In this document: positions 33,619 to 45,668 of the stretch, piece after piece
Layout of the letters: every line of letters starts with the position of its first letter
Numbering within the stretch: the stretch's first letter is position 1
Assembly: GCA_002104945.1 (NCBI GenBank)
Contig: MCFH01000077.1
Coordinates: 124,001-188,000 of the forward strand
Direction of reading: 5' to 3'
Source: Piromyces finnis
Lineage: Eukaryota > Neocallimastigomycota > Neocallimastigomycetes > Neocallimastigales > Neocallimastigaceae
Length of the DNA: 64,000 nt
Made by a program: the position numbers and the translations under genes
The notes under the pieces: generated by a model
The model's input: only the letters and a program-made list of their open reading frames with translations
Told to the model about the DNA's origin: nothing
Database searches by the model: none

Positions 33619-33629
33619 TTACTAACGCT
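33619..33629 (+). other. Self-priming PBS (Tf1-type)
   Basis: TTACTAACGCT follows the LTR directly and is the exact reverse complement of AGCGTTAGTAA at 33361-33371 in the same LTR. In S. pombe Tf1, 11 nt at the mRNA 5' end pair with such a site to prime reverse transcription. Confidence 0.75.
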
Positions 33630-33699
33630 TATTATAAAAGTGCGCTAAGCACCAATTAGTTAGTAATTATTAATAACTAAATATAATAATTAAAGTTTA

Positions 33700-36600
33700 A
33701 TGGAAAAATCTCCACTTACACCTATTAAAGTGGATACAAAAGAATTTTTTAACCGCCTACAAACTACCAAGAGAGAACGTTCCCCAGGAAATACTCCCGT
33801 AAGAAAATCAAAGATGCCTAATCATTCCGGACAAACTAATGCTTCTACGAGTAATCCTACTCAGAAGCCAACTACTAATGAGGATCTCAAGGCCCTCATT
33901 GAGTCTTTAACTGCTACCTTAACTGGGAATATCAATCAGTTAAAGGTTGATATTCAAGCTACCAGAAGGGAAAACGAAAGTCTCAATGATCGTTTGACTG
34001 TTTTGGAAAACTCTACTCAAGTTATTATGGGTAAGATGACTACCTTAGAAGTCAACGATGCTAGGAAAGACAATCAACTCGCTGATATCAAAGCTCATAT
34101 CAGCAAAGCTACTCAAAGAGTTGATGAGTTGTCTACTCCCGTTACTCCTTCTGCTGCTACCCCTCACGAACCTGACGGTGACGTCATCATGGGAGATGCT
34201 TCGCCTCCAAACGTCGCTGAAAAAATGCTTTCTTACTCAGGAGAAAGTATTCAACTACGCAGATTCATCCGTCGATGCGAACACCACTTCTTAAGACACA
34301 TCAAGTTCTATGGAAACAATGAAGCTATGAAAGTAAACTTCATTGAAGATTGTCTTACTGGTGATGCTGCAGATTGGTACGATGTTGAACAAGCAGACTT
34401 CCAGGAATCTCATCCGAATAGAAAGGTTCTTTACGAAGCTTTGAGTAAGAGATTCCTTAACCCGAAGGATATCAACATCACCAAAATCGACCTGATGAAG
34501 CTCAGACATAGTTGGGGAAAAGCTTCCGAATACTTAGGAAAATTCTCCCAATATGTCAAATTAATTGGATGTTCCGAAGACATTCAATTAACCATCATGC
34601 TTTTCCAAGTTAGACCTACCGTGAACCACGCCTTTAGTAAATTAACTTCGGATAGACAGACGTTAGAAGAACTGAAGAATCTTCTAATCAAATATGATGC
34701 TTCCAAGGATACTTATTACGATGATACTTTGGAAAGACAAGCTAACTACAAGGACAAAGAGCCCTTAATAGCTAATTTATTAGGTATTCATGGCAGTCTT
34801 TATTCCAAGAACCCTAACAAGACTAACAATCGTAATAACAACCAAAGGAATAACAATAACAACAACCGCCCGTCTAACCAAAAAGGAAAAGGCTCCAGTA
34901 ACTTGGATAGCAAGTCTAGTACCCAAAATCCCAATAAAAGTACTAAACCTAATAATGGTACTTCATACTCCAGCTATCTCTGTGAAGTAGAAGAGCAAGA
35001 TATCTTAGAGCTACCAAATCCTGATCCGGAGAAGTATCCCATCGTGAAGACTAGTGTAAAAACTTCTAAAGGATCTAGACAGGTTATCACTTCGTCTCTC
35101 TTAGATTCCGGCTCTACTACCAATGTAATCCATATGGATTTAGTGAAGAAACTAGGAATTAAGACCATACCAGCTGATACTGTTGTAAAGGTCATGGGAG
35201 GTAATGTCCTAATGCATTACATCACAGAAGAGTTCAACATTGTAATGAACTTATCTTCTTTAGGAGGAACCCGAGAAGAGGTTCGTCAATACAAACTTCG
35301 ATGCCACGTAGCTGATCAGCTTCCTTCTTCGATTCTCCTAGGTTCTAAGTTCATGAAAACCAACTTCTTCTGTATCTTAACACAACCTGACCATTCCTTT
35401 ACAGTTAAAATTGGTCCTGTTCCTTTCTCCAACCATAATGGATCTGAGATTAAATCTCCTAACTTTAGGAATGATTTGAAGAAATCTACACCTCTTCATG
35501 AAGTTATGTTTATCACAGAACTCGAAGACTCAAATCTGGATAAATCAACTTCCATTCCAACAGAAACAGTCTTCATAGCCGATGATCAGAATCCTGAACT
35601 AGTAGAATCTATCAACGGTATACCTTTGGAATATGAAGATTTATATGAAGCCTTCAATGAAGAACGAGCCGATGAACTTCCTGAACATCGTGTATATGAT
35701 TGTTCTATCGATTTGAAACCTAATGCTTCATTATTTTATGGGCCAATTTATCCAACTACTCCTACTGAACGTCAATTTATTAAGGAGTATATTGAAGAAA
35801 ACTTGAATAAAGGATTCATTAGAAAATCCCGATCTCCTGCTGGACATCCAGTTCTACTCCAAGATAAGAAGGATGGTAGTCTCAGATTTTGCGTTGACTA
35901 TCGCAAGCTCAACGACCAAACTATCAAGAATGCCTATCCGCTACCTTTAATCCTATCAGTCTTTGAATCAATGAAAGGTGCTAACTATTTCACTAAGTTA
36001 GACCTCAAGTCAGCTTATAATTTAATTAGGATTAAAGAAGGTGACGAATACAAGACTGCATTCAGGACGGCATTTGGTCACTTTGAGTACTTAGTCATGC
36101 CTTTTGGACTAACTAATGCTCCTGCAGTTTTCCAAGCTTTCATTAATGATATCTTTAGTGATCAAATTAATAAGTACGTTCAAGTGTACTTGGATGATAT
36201 CATTATCTACTCCAAGACCCTTGAAGAACATGTTCAACATGTTAGAAATGTTCTTCAATTAATCATTGAAAACAACTTAGTTGCGAAACTCAAAAAATGT
36301 GAGTTTCACAAAGCTGAAATCGAATTTTTGGGTCACGTAATCAGTAAGGAGGGAATCAAAACTGATCCTCACAAAATTGAAGCAGTTAAGAACTGGCCTA
36401 TCCCCACTACTGTGAAAGAAGTTCAGTCCTTCTTAGGGTTATGCAATTACTACCGTCGCTTTATCTCTAACTTTTCTAAAATTGCAAAACCATTATACAA
36501 CTTAACTAAGAAAGGCGTCACTTTCATATGGACAGACGAGTGTAATAGAGCATTTAATCAACTTAAAGAATTTCTTACTTCAGCTCCAGTTTTACTTTGT

Positions 36601-38583
36601 CCTGATCACGATAAACCATTCATAGTTGAATGTGACGCAAGTGACTTTGCTATCGGGGGAGTACTTTCACAAAAAGGTGATGATGGAGACCTGCATCCAG
36701 TTTATTACTTTTCTAAAACCCTTCATGATGCAGAACTTAATTACTCTATCACCGAAAAGGAACTCTTAGCAATTCGTCAAGCTTTTATCGAATGGCGTCA
36801 CTTACTTCAAGGTGCAAAATATCCTATTACCGTTTATTCAGACCATCGAAACTTGCTTTTTGCTACCAAACCGCAACTTCTATCCCAAAGACAAGCTCGT
36901 TGGCAAGAATACTTTGCTACCTTTGATTTCAAGATTATCTATCGACCAGGAAAGAAAAATGGTAAAGCTGATGCTCTCTCTCGTAGATCCGACCATATGC
37001 TCACAGTTGGTAAGGATATAAGTGAATCATCCTTACTTAAACCAACTCAATTAGAAGGATTCAACGAAGATGAATGCTACTTCTCTATGGAAACTAGCTT
37101 CATTGACGACATTAAGCAGTGCTACCTTCAAGATGAAACCGCTTGTCAGATTCTTAAGGATCTTGAAGTTCCAAATAGTGATCATCCTTGGATTCTTCAA
37201 GATGGCCTTTTAATAAGAACCAAACATCCGGAGCAAGTATATGTTCCAAGTCAACTAAGACTCTTAGTTATTAAGCTCAACCATGATGCACCCACTGCCG
37301 GTCACTTGGGAGTCGATAAGACTTATGACATTCTTAAACGTAATTTCTATTGGGTTAATATGCGTCAAGATGTCGAGTCTTATATTCGAAGCTGTAGTGT
37401 ATGCAAGGCAATGAAAACCGATCACCATGCTCCTTATGGTAATATGATCCGTGTCCCTCTTCCGGAACTTCCATGGCAACACCTACAAATGGACTTTATC
37501 ACGGACTTACCATCAAGACCTTGTAACTCTACCTTACCATTCGACTCTACCAATCCGAACCACCATCAAGGTACCATAATGGTTACTACTTGCTACTTAA
37601 CTAAGATGATACACTTAGTTGGGTTCAAACATTTACCCACTGCTAAGGAAACTGCTACTGCTTTTCTTAACCATATTTTCAAACTGCACGGATTCCCCTT
37701 ATCTATTGTTACAGACCGTGGTACTCAGTTCGAAAGTCGTCTTTGGTCCCACTTGATGGAATTCTTTAATATCGATCACCACTCTGCTACTACTGGCCAT
37801 CACCGCACTGTTGGACAAGTAGAACGTAACAACGACTACGTTGAAACTTATCTTCGTTGCTACTTAGCTCAATTTGATGATCTCAGTTGGATGGATCATT
37901 TGTACTTAGCTGAATTTTGCTACAACAATTCCATCCATGCTTCCACCAAACAACCACCATTTCTCTCTGTTTATAATTATCAAGTTCACGCAAACCCACA
38001 AGTTGCAGACCTTGTTTCTTCTTTAGGACTTCATCCCCTCATCGATAGCTTCTCCCATAACTTAGCTGACCTTAAGCATACTCTCGAAGTCAGTCGTACC
38101 CGTTATCTCGATGAAAAGGATAAGCACCTTTATCACAACTTTAAGCGCTTCAAGGTCCACGATCTTGTTTGGCTTCGCAAACCCGCTAATTATCATCCTC
38201 CATTAGCGTTCAAGCTCCAATCCCGCAAGTATGGTCCATACAAGGTCACTGGTGTCGATGAATCTAAGCTCAACTACCGCCTTGATTTATCTACCTCACC
38301 TTTCCCTCGTGTCTACCCCGTATTCCACATCAGTGAACTCGAACCATATCATCCCACTCCTCACCATCTATTGCTCAACCATCCCAACTCCAATGAAATC
38401 ACCAAGATCCTTAGTTCTCGTAAATCGGGTCATTTTTACGAGTACTTAGTCACTTTTACTGACTTATCTCAACGTTGGATCAATGCTGACATCATTGATA
38501 AGGATGACTACTACAGCACCCTTTTAGCTGATTACCAATGTCGCGCTTACCAACAATTCACCAATTCCGTCCCAGATTCTTAA
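33700..38583 (+). CDS. Gypsy (Tf1/sushi-like) Gag-Pol polyprotein, 1627 aa
   Basis: Order: Gag with coiled coil (about 60-145) and retrotransposon gag domain (about 170-350), followed by an Asn/Lys-rich basic stretch (370-415) instead of a CCHC knuckle; protease near 466 (LLDSGSTTNVI); RT about 680-870 with YLDDI near 830; RNase H about 970-1090 (ECDASD, ending ADALSRR); integrase HHCC 1195-1238 (HDAPTAGHLG...CSVCK), core about 1260-1400 (MDF, TDRGTQF, ERNNDY); a GPY-like segment (YGPYKVTGVDESKLNYRL); and a divergent chromodomain at about 1563-1620 (YLVTF...RWINADII). No stop or frameshift, so it is probably competent. It is clearly less AT-rich than everything around it. In the known group, Gag and Pol come from one precursor by proteolysis. 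Confidence 0.93.
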   Translation: MEKSPLTPIKVDTKEFFNRLQTTKRERSPGNTPVRKSKMPNHSGQTNASTSNPTQKPTTNEDLKALIESLTATLTGNINQLKVDIQATRRENESLNDRLTVLENSTQVIMGKMTTLEVNDARKDNQLADIKAHISKATQRVDELSTPVTPSAATPHEPDGDVIMGDASPPNVAEKMLSYSGESIQLRRFIRRCEHHFLRHIKFYGNNEAMKVNFIEDCLTGDAADWYDVEQADFQESHPNRKVLYEALSKRFLNPKDINITKIDLMKLRHSWGKASEYLGKFSQYVKLIGCSEDIQLTIMLFQVRPTVNHAFSKLTSDRQTLEELKNLLIKYDASKDTYYDDTLERQANYKDKEPLIANLLGIHGSLYSKNPNKTNNRNNNQRNNNNNNRPSNQKGKGSSNLDSKSSTQNPNKSTKPNNGTSYSSYLCEVEEQDILELPNPDPEKYPIVKTSVKTSKGSRQVITSSLLDSGSTTNVIHMDLVKKLGIKTIPADTVVKVMGGNVLMHYITEEFNIVMNLSSLGGTREEVRQYKLRCHVADQLPSSILLGSKFMKTNFFCILTQPDHSFTVKIGPVPFSNHNGSEIKSPNFRNDLKKSTPLHEVMFITELEDSNLDKSTSIPTETVFIADDQNPELVESINGIPLEYEDLYEAFNEERADELPEHRVYDCSIDLKPNASLFYGPIYPTTPTERQFIKEYIEENLNKGFIRKSRSPAGHPVLLQDKKDGSLRFCVDYRKLNDQTIKNAYPLPLILSVFESMKGANYFTKLDLKSAYNLIRIKEGDEYKTAFRTAFGHFEYLVMPFGLTNAPAVFQAFINDIFSDQINKYVQVYLDDIIIYSKTLEEHVQHVRNVLQLIIENNLVAKLKKCEFHKAEIEFLGHVISKEGIKTDPHKIEAVKNWPIPTTVKEVQSFLGLCNYYRRFISNFSKIAKPLYNLTKKGVTFIWTDECNRAFNQLKEFLTSAPVLLCPDHDKPFIVECDASDFAIGGVLSQKGDDGDLHPVYYFSKTLHDAELNYSITEKELLAIRQAFIEWRHLLQGAKYPITVYSDHRNLLFATKPQLLSQRQARWQEYFATFDFKIIYRPGKKNGKADALSRRSDHMLTVGKDISESSLLKPTQLEGFNEDECYFSMETSFIDDIKQCYLQDETACQILKDLEVPNSDHPWILQDGLLIRTKHPEQVYVPSQLRLLVIKLNHDAPTAGHLGVDKTYDILKRNFYWVNMRQDVESYIRSCSVCKAMKTDHHAPYGNMIRVPLPELPWQHLQMDFITDLPSRPCNSTLPFDSTNPNHHQGTIMVTTCYLTKMIHLVGFKHLPTAKETATAFLNHIFKLHGFPLSIVTDRGTQFESRLWSHLMEFFNIDHHSATTGHHRTVGQVERNNDYVETYLRCYLAQFDDLSWMDHLYLAEFCYNNSIHASTKQPPFLSVYNYQVHANPQVADLVSSLGLHPLIDSFSHNLADLKHTLEVSRTRYLDEKDKHLYHNFKRFKVHDLVWLRKPANYHPPLAFKLQSRKYGPYKVTGVDESKLNYRLDLSTSPFPRVYPVFHISELEPYHPTPHHLLLNHPNSNEITKILSSRKSGHFYEYLVTFTDLSQRWINADIIDKDDYYSTLLADYQCRAYQQFTNSVPDS

Positions 38584-39070
38584 TCTGGACCCCACTTATT
38601 AGTATCCCACCTACTAGTGTCTACCACCCTTACTCCTTCACTACCCACCTATCGCCACTACCCCACCTACTACCCACAACTCCGCTACCCACTAGTCGCC
38701 ACCACTACAACTACCAACCACTATTCCGCTACCCAACCACCCTCTTTCGCCTTTGCCCTCAACCCTCAAATTTCGCAACCTTTTCCGCACCCCAAAATCC
38801 GCTTCCCCTCGAGTCATATCATTTCCCTAACCTTCACGTGTAGTCTCCATTTCTGAAGAATCCACGTGATTCCCTCTCAACTTTTCTTGAACACTTTTAC
38901 ACTTCACTTTTTCAACACTTAGATTTTTTCAAAAATTGAGAATTTTCAAAAAATGGAAATTCTCAAAATTTTTCTAAGTGTCGTGGAAGTGTCCATGTCC
39001 AAATTATTATGACGTGCCAGTGTCCATAATTTTTTGGGTCGTCCGGCGAAACGACCCTTAGGACGGGCAG
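38584..39070 (+). other. Gypsy 3' non-coding region
   Basis: Pyrimidine-rich CCACY-type repeats (38590-38720) then a hairpin-prone stretch: GAGAATTTTC and GGAAATTCTC near 38938-38965. The bases before the 3' LTR (AGGACGGGCAG) are purine-rich and may be the polypurine tract. Confidence 0.55.
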
Positions 39071-39693
39071 TGTCACAATAACATATATAAAAATTTAAAA
39101 AATTTGGACACATGGAAAAAATTAAAAATTTTTTTTAAAATTTGAAAATTTGAAAATTTGAAAAAATTTATTTTTTAAATTTTTATTAAAAAATTTCAAA
39201 GTATAAAATTTCTAATATTTGAAATTATTAAATTTTTTAAAATTATTAAAATTTTATTATTAAAAATTTTATTTTAAATTTATTTATTAACTATTTACAA
39301 TAATTATATTAATTATTAATTTATAAAAATTAAATATTTTATAATTAGATAATAATTAATTAAAATTAAAAAATGTAATAATTAAAATTGTTCATGTATA
39401 AAAAGAACAAAAATTGACAAAAATTACAAAGCTTTAGCGTTAGTAATTTTTTAACCTAAAGTTAATAAAATTTATAAACTCCTATAAAACCTAAAACTTT
39501 AAAAATTTTAATATTTTTAATAACTTAATATATGCTGATATTAAGTTATTGCTAAAATAAAAATATTATTTAAATTTCTTTATATAAATATTATTAGCTT
39601 TACGCCTTCAATAGGAAAGCGTATTATATTTGTTAATTAATATAACTAGTGTGCTTACCACACTTTTCTTTAATAAAAAATCGCTTTTTGACA
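39071..39693 (+). repeat. Gypsy 3' LTR
   Basis: 623 bp, near-identical to 33002-33618. A shortened solo relative lies at 49622-50181. Confidence 0.92.
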
Positions 39694-39705
39694 AAAATTG
39701 AGAAT

Positions 39706-39777
39706 GGGGTGTTAGCTCAGCGGTAGAGCAATTGACTGCAGATCAATAGGTCTTCGGTTCAAATCCGGAACGCCCCT
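39706..39777 (+). tRNA. tRNA-Cys(GCA)
   Basis: 72-nt cloverleaf: acceptor GGGGTGT / ACGCCCC (one G-U pair), D arm GCTC...GAGC with box A TAGCTCAGCGG, anticodon stem ATTGA/TCAAT with loop CTGCAGA (anticodon GCA), T arm TTCGG-TTCAAAT-CCGGA with box B GGTTCAAATCC, discriminator T. No intron, CCA not encoded. T-runs at about 39781 and 39789-39799 can terminate Pol III. The 5' flank is disrupted at -12 to -8 by the Gypsy element. Confidence 0.95.
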
Positions 39778-39847
39778 TAATTTTAATTTTGGTTTTTTTT
39801 TTCGTTTTATCAAAGTAATAATTTTATTTTATTAAAGTAATAATATT

Positions 39848-41640
<1,793 letters not shown>

Positions 41641-41929
41641 GAGTGTAAAAACAATAAATAAAAGAAAATATAAAAACGAAATTAAATTTGTCTAAATTGA
41701 AATTATTGTGTTGATAATAAATAATATTTTATAGAATAAATCTGGTATTATTATTCTATATAAATATTATAAAATAATAAAACTATTAAAATTATAAAAA
41801 CAAATTAAATTTATTTAATAAAACTAGTAGATATTGTTAAAGCTCATATAATAGCTGTCGAGATAAAACAATATAAGATAACGAAGCAGTTTAAAAAGTT
41901 ATAATATAACTAACAATCCGTTATTATTT
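41641..41929 (+). repeat. Dispersed repeat B, copy 1
   Basis: From TTAAAAAGAGTGTAAAAAC to CCGTTATTATTTT this matches the reverse complement of about 53520-53835 nearly base for base. No ORF. It contains GTCGAGATAAAACAATATAAG, one of the few non-AT blocks here. Probably a retroelement LTR or UTR remnant. Confidence 0.65.
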
Positions 41930-42742
41930 TGAATAATGAAATTAATAAATATAAAATTGTTATTATACTTGATTTTTAAGTTAACCTTAAAAGTAACTTA
42001 AAGTAAGTTATAGTTTAATTAATTACTTCACCAAAATTCTAAAATAAAATTAATCCTTAACAATGCATATATTTCGATTATTGAAAGAAAAATAATAAAC
42101 TTTAATTAATCGATATTAAAATATATAACTTTTGTTAAATTAATTGTTAAATTAAATATTTAATAACTTCTTTAGTAAATTACACGTTAAAAGTAAACAA
42201 ATATAGTAATTCATGTTATAAAATAATATAATTAAACACTTTCATTAAAATATTAAAAATAATTATTACTTTAATTAATTGTAAAATAAACAACTTTTTA
42301 TATTCTTTAACTTTTAATTGTTTCTTTTATTGTTATTTTTAATTAATTTTAATTACTTTTATTGTAAATAGTTATTAATTTTATTATTTTAATGTAAATG
42401 GTTTAAACTTAAAAGAAAATATAAATACATGTAAATATTCTTATTTTAATAATTATTATTATTATTAATAAAAAAATATTATATAGTTTAATTGATATTT
42501 TTATAATTTTAATAATCACTTTTATAATTAAATGAATAAAATTTTAAATAATTAAATATTAGAAAAATGGATGTTTCTAATAAAACAATTTAGTGTTGTA
42601 ACAAAACAATTTTATTAATTTTTATAAAAACATTTTTTCAAATTTTAATTCATATAACTTATATAGTTATAATTAAAGATATAATATAATAATCACTTTT
42701 TGAAGCAAAATTCAAAATTAAGATTATTATCAAATTATATCA
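41930..42742 (+). repeat. LTR-like repeat, family C, plus orientation
   Basis: About 813 bp, TGAATAATGAAATT...AATTATATCA. The first part matches the 3' LTR start of the Gypsy relic at 44802 (minus), and most of the length is an inverted copy of 62800-63550. No clear target duplication, so it may be a recombined fragment. Confidence 0.6.
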
Positions 42743-43299
42743 TCTTGATAAAGAATGAAATTTATAAATAATAAATTAATAGAATAGCTGATTTTGGAAT
42801 TATATAAACTTAATATAAATTAAAATAATAGTGAATAATTAAAATAATATAAAATAAAATATTTAATTAAATTTTAAAAATGTAAAACATAAACAATTCT
42901 TGTTTATAAACAAACTTAAATACAATTAAATAGTATAAATATAAATAGAAAATATTATTTTAAAACATGTTACTAATTAGCCAGGAAAATTAGAATATTT
43001 TAATAATAAAATAACAAATTAATATATATATATATTTTATAATACATAACAAGATGTATTATATATTTATTTTAAATAAATAAACTAATATTATAAAACA
43101 AGATGATTTTAAAACTTTAAATTATATTTATTAATTATATAAAACTTGTAGAATGAATAAGTAAAAATAAATCATTCAATTACACACAAATATACTACTT
43201 TCTAAGCCTATTTAGAAAAAAGGTATATTTGAACCTGTGCCATTCTAATAATATATGTAACCTTTCATTTTCTAGTTGTCTAAAAATTGATTTTTTTTT
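42743..43299. other. AT-rich spacer
   Basis: No ORF; only AT-rich sequence. About 43215-43310 matches, inverted, 26780-26850, so the right part is retroelement-derived. Confidence 0.4.
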
Positions 43300-44277
43300 T
43301 GTCACGAATACTAGTGAAATCTGCAATTTCAAGATCACTTGAAATTGTGAAATTACTTATGAAATTTTCAAAATCAATAATATTTTAATTTCAAATAAAT
43401 TATAAAATTATATTAAGAAATATTTAAAAAATTTAGAAATGGTTAAGATATGACCTTAACCCTTAATAATTTTTATAATAAATAACTTTAACCCTTATCG
43501 TCAAAATTGAGTAAGGAAGAACACGCGTATCTTTTGGGAAATTACGGGTTCGTTAGAAAGCCACGCTCAAGAACTACAACATATGTTAATATGAGCATAA
43601 TATCTCTGCTGGTTCACGAGATATTAAGGTTTAAAGATGATTATGAACAAATGATTAATGAAAATTCAGAGAATGATCACCCCTGATGTATCAATCATAA
43701 ACCATTCTGTAAAACTAAATTATCTTTTCCCATTGATTAAAGCAAATTAAATTAAATTAAATTACATTGTAATAATTCTCTGGAAGATATTTGAATTAAA
43801 AGATTATAAACATTATAATTATATTCAATGAATTATATTAGAATTAGATAATAATTAATATTATAAATATTATTAACAATACTTAAATTTAATAATCATG
43901 AATAAGCTTTAAGTCTAGTTTTAATATTATAAAATGTATTATAAGTATAATCATGTATTGAAAAGTTACTTTATTATTAAATATAAAATTACAAATAGTA
44001 TAAATAGTTTAGAATAGTTTTAGGAATTAAATCTTTGTAAAGATTATTATCTTATTAATACTTAATAAGTATTACTATTAAATAATCTTATTATTATATA
44101 TATTCTTTAAATAAAATAAAAAGAAATTATTTTAACCATAATACATAATTTAATTATTCATTTATAAAACAATTAAGATTATTTTAATAAAACATTTTTT
44201 CTAACCTAGTTATCTTTTAATCTTTTATTTAATTTAATATTTTAATATTAAATTATAAGTTTAGTAAAACTTTTACA
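43300..44277 (-). mobile_element. LTR, family D, minus orientation (978 bp)
   Basis: On the minus strand it reads TGTAAAAG...CGTGACA, flanked by TTTTT on both sides (43295-43299 and 44278-44282), though these are within T-runs. The beginning of another copy, plus orientation, starts at 63552 and runs off the window. A 140-bp internal piece also sits at about 45522-45668. Confidence 0.6.
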
Positions 44278-44321
44278 TTTTTTTTAATAAGTATTTATTA
44301 CTTGAAATTGTTTTAACATCG

Positions 44322-44435
44322 TTTTTTTTTAACGACGTCAAATATTTTTAAACTAATTAATATTATAATACCTGCTATAAAAAAAAAAATAAAAACAAAA
44401 ATTAAAAAAAAAAATAGTTTAAATAAGCACATTTT
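44322..44435 (-). repeat. LINE 3' end fragment
   Basis: Short minus-strand copy of the last ~110 bp of the LINE 3' UTR (TTTAAAAATATTTGACGTCGTTAAAA), like the end of the copy at 1390-1420. Confidence 0.55.
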
Positions 44436-44449
44436 TTTTAAATATAAAA

Positions 44450-44640
44450 AATTATTTTTGTCTTTTAATTATTATTATGTATTATTTAATTAACTATATT
44501 AATTATTATTAAAATTAACTTATTTCTTAATATTCTAAGTCTTCTTATTTTGTACTATTATTCTTTATATTAATATTATTTTTATAATTTAACCCAATCA
44601 AATATATAAATTTATAAAATATTTGATTTTATGTAAATTA
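44450..44640. repeat. Dispersed repeat E, direct copy at about 53845-54055
   Basis: TTATTTTTGTCTTTTAA...CCAATCAAATATATAAATTTATAAAATATTTGATTTTATG occurs in both places in the same orientation. No coding content. Confidence 0.6.
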
Positions 44641-44818
44641 TTTTCTTCCAATAATCAAAATATATGTAATGTTAAGGATTAATTTTATTTTAGAATTTTG
44701 GTAAAAGTAATTAATTAAACTATAACTTATTTAAATTACTTTTAGGGTTAACTTAAAATTTAGGTATAATAATAATTTTATATTTATTAATTTCATTATT
44801 TATCAATTTCTCGGCCTT

Positions 44819-45520
44819 TTAAGAATTAACTTCGTCCCTTGAAGTTAAATTTTGTTCTGGTAGAACGTAAGGAAAAACATTTTTAATATATACATTTCTA
44901 TCAAGTAGTTTTCCTGTATGTGAATCTTCAAGTACAATAGTATTAAATTTTTGTTTATTAACAACTTTATAAGGACCATAAAAATAAGGATCTAGTTTAC
45001 TTCTTCCTATTAATCTCATTATAACATAATCACCCGGTTTATAAGTTTTCTTTAAAACTTTGGATAAACCTATTCTATGTTCCCAATATTGATTAGCATG
45101 ATTAGAATATTCAATAGCTTGTTTTACCCAATTTTGATGTCTTAAAAATCTTCTAAAAATATATTCTTCTTCTGTTTCATTAGGGTCTTTATAAATATCA
45201 GGAAACATTATTTCTAATGGCCATGTGTCTCTTCTACCATATAATAGTTCGAAACTACTAAACTTAGTTTTTGGATTTTTGGTAGTTCTAAGTGCCCAAA
45301 GTGCAGATGGTAAATATTCATCCCAATTAAAAGTCTTAAAGCTTAAAGTTTTTCTAATTTCTCTATTACGATTTTCAATCATACCGTTTGATTCTGGATG
45401 ATGAGGAGAAACAAAATGCACCTTTGATCCATATAAACCAATCATCATTTTAGTAATGTCAGAAATAAATGAACTTCCATTATCAGTAATAATAATTTCT
45501 GGAGGTCCATTATGAAATTA
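44819..45520 (-). pseudogene. Gypsy integrase, C-terminal part only
   Basis: Matches the end of integrase in the 56014-57912 ORF: core end (HHPESNGMIENRNREI), GRRDTWP, a YGPYKVV segment, and the shared terminus SRDEVNS. It begins mid-core; the frame upstream of the annotated Met (45448) continues to the deletion point near 45520. The catalytic core is incomplete, so it is not functional. Confidence 0.85.
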
Positions 45521-45668
45521 AAATCTTTGTAAAGATTATTAACAATAATTAATACTTAATGAGTATTGCTATTAAATAATCTTATTATTATATTCTTTAT
45601 TAATATATTATTTAAATAAAAAGAAATTATTTTAAATCACAATATATAATTTAATTATTCATTTATAA
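45521..45668. repeat. LTR family D patch at the deletion junction
   Basis: About 145 bp containing the palindromic AATCTTTGTAAAGATT, matching about 44030-44180 and, inverted, 63655-63800. It sits exactly where the Gypsy relic lost its RT/RNase H region. Confidence 0.6.

Larger units (their letters stand above)
32997..39698 (+). mobile_element. Tf1/sushi-like Gypsy retrotransposon, intact
   Basis: LTRs at 33002-33618 and 39071-39693 (TGTCACAATAAC...CTTTTTGACA), target duplication AAAAT at 32997-33001 and 39694-39698, and one uninterrupted gag-pol ORF. Features of the Tf1/sushi group: no Gag zinc knuckle, single frame, self-complementary PBS and a chromodomain-like C-terminus. It ends 12 bp before tRNA-Cys. 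The LTRs differ by about ten positions, mostly indels in homopolymers. Confidence 0.93.
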
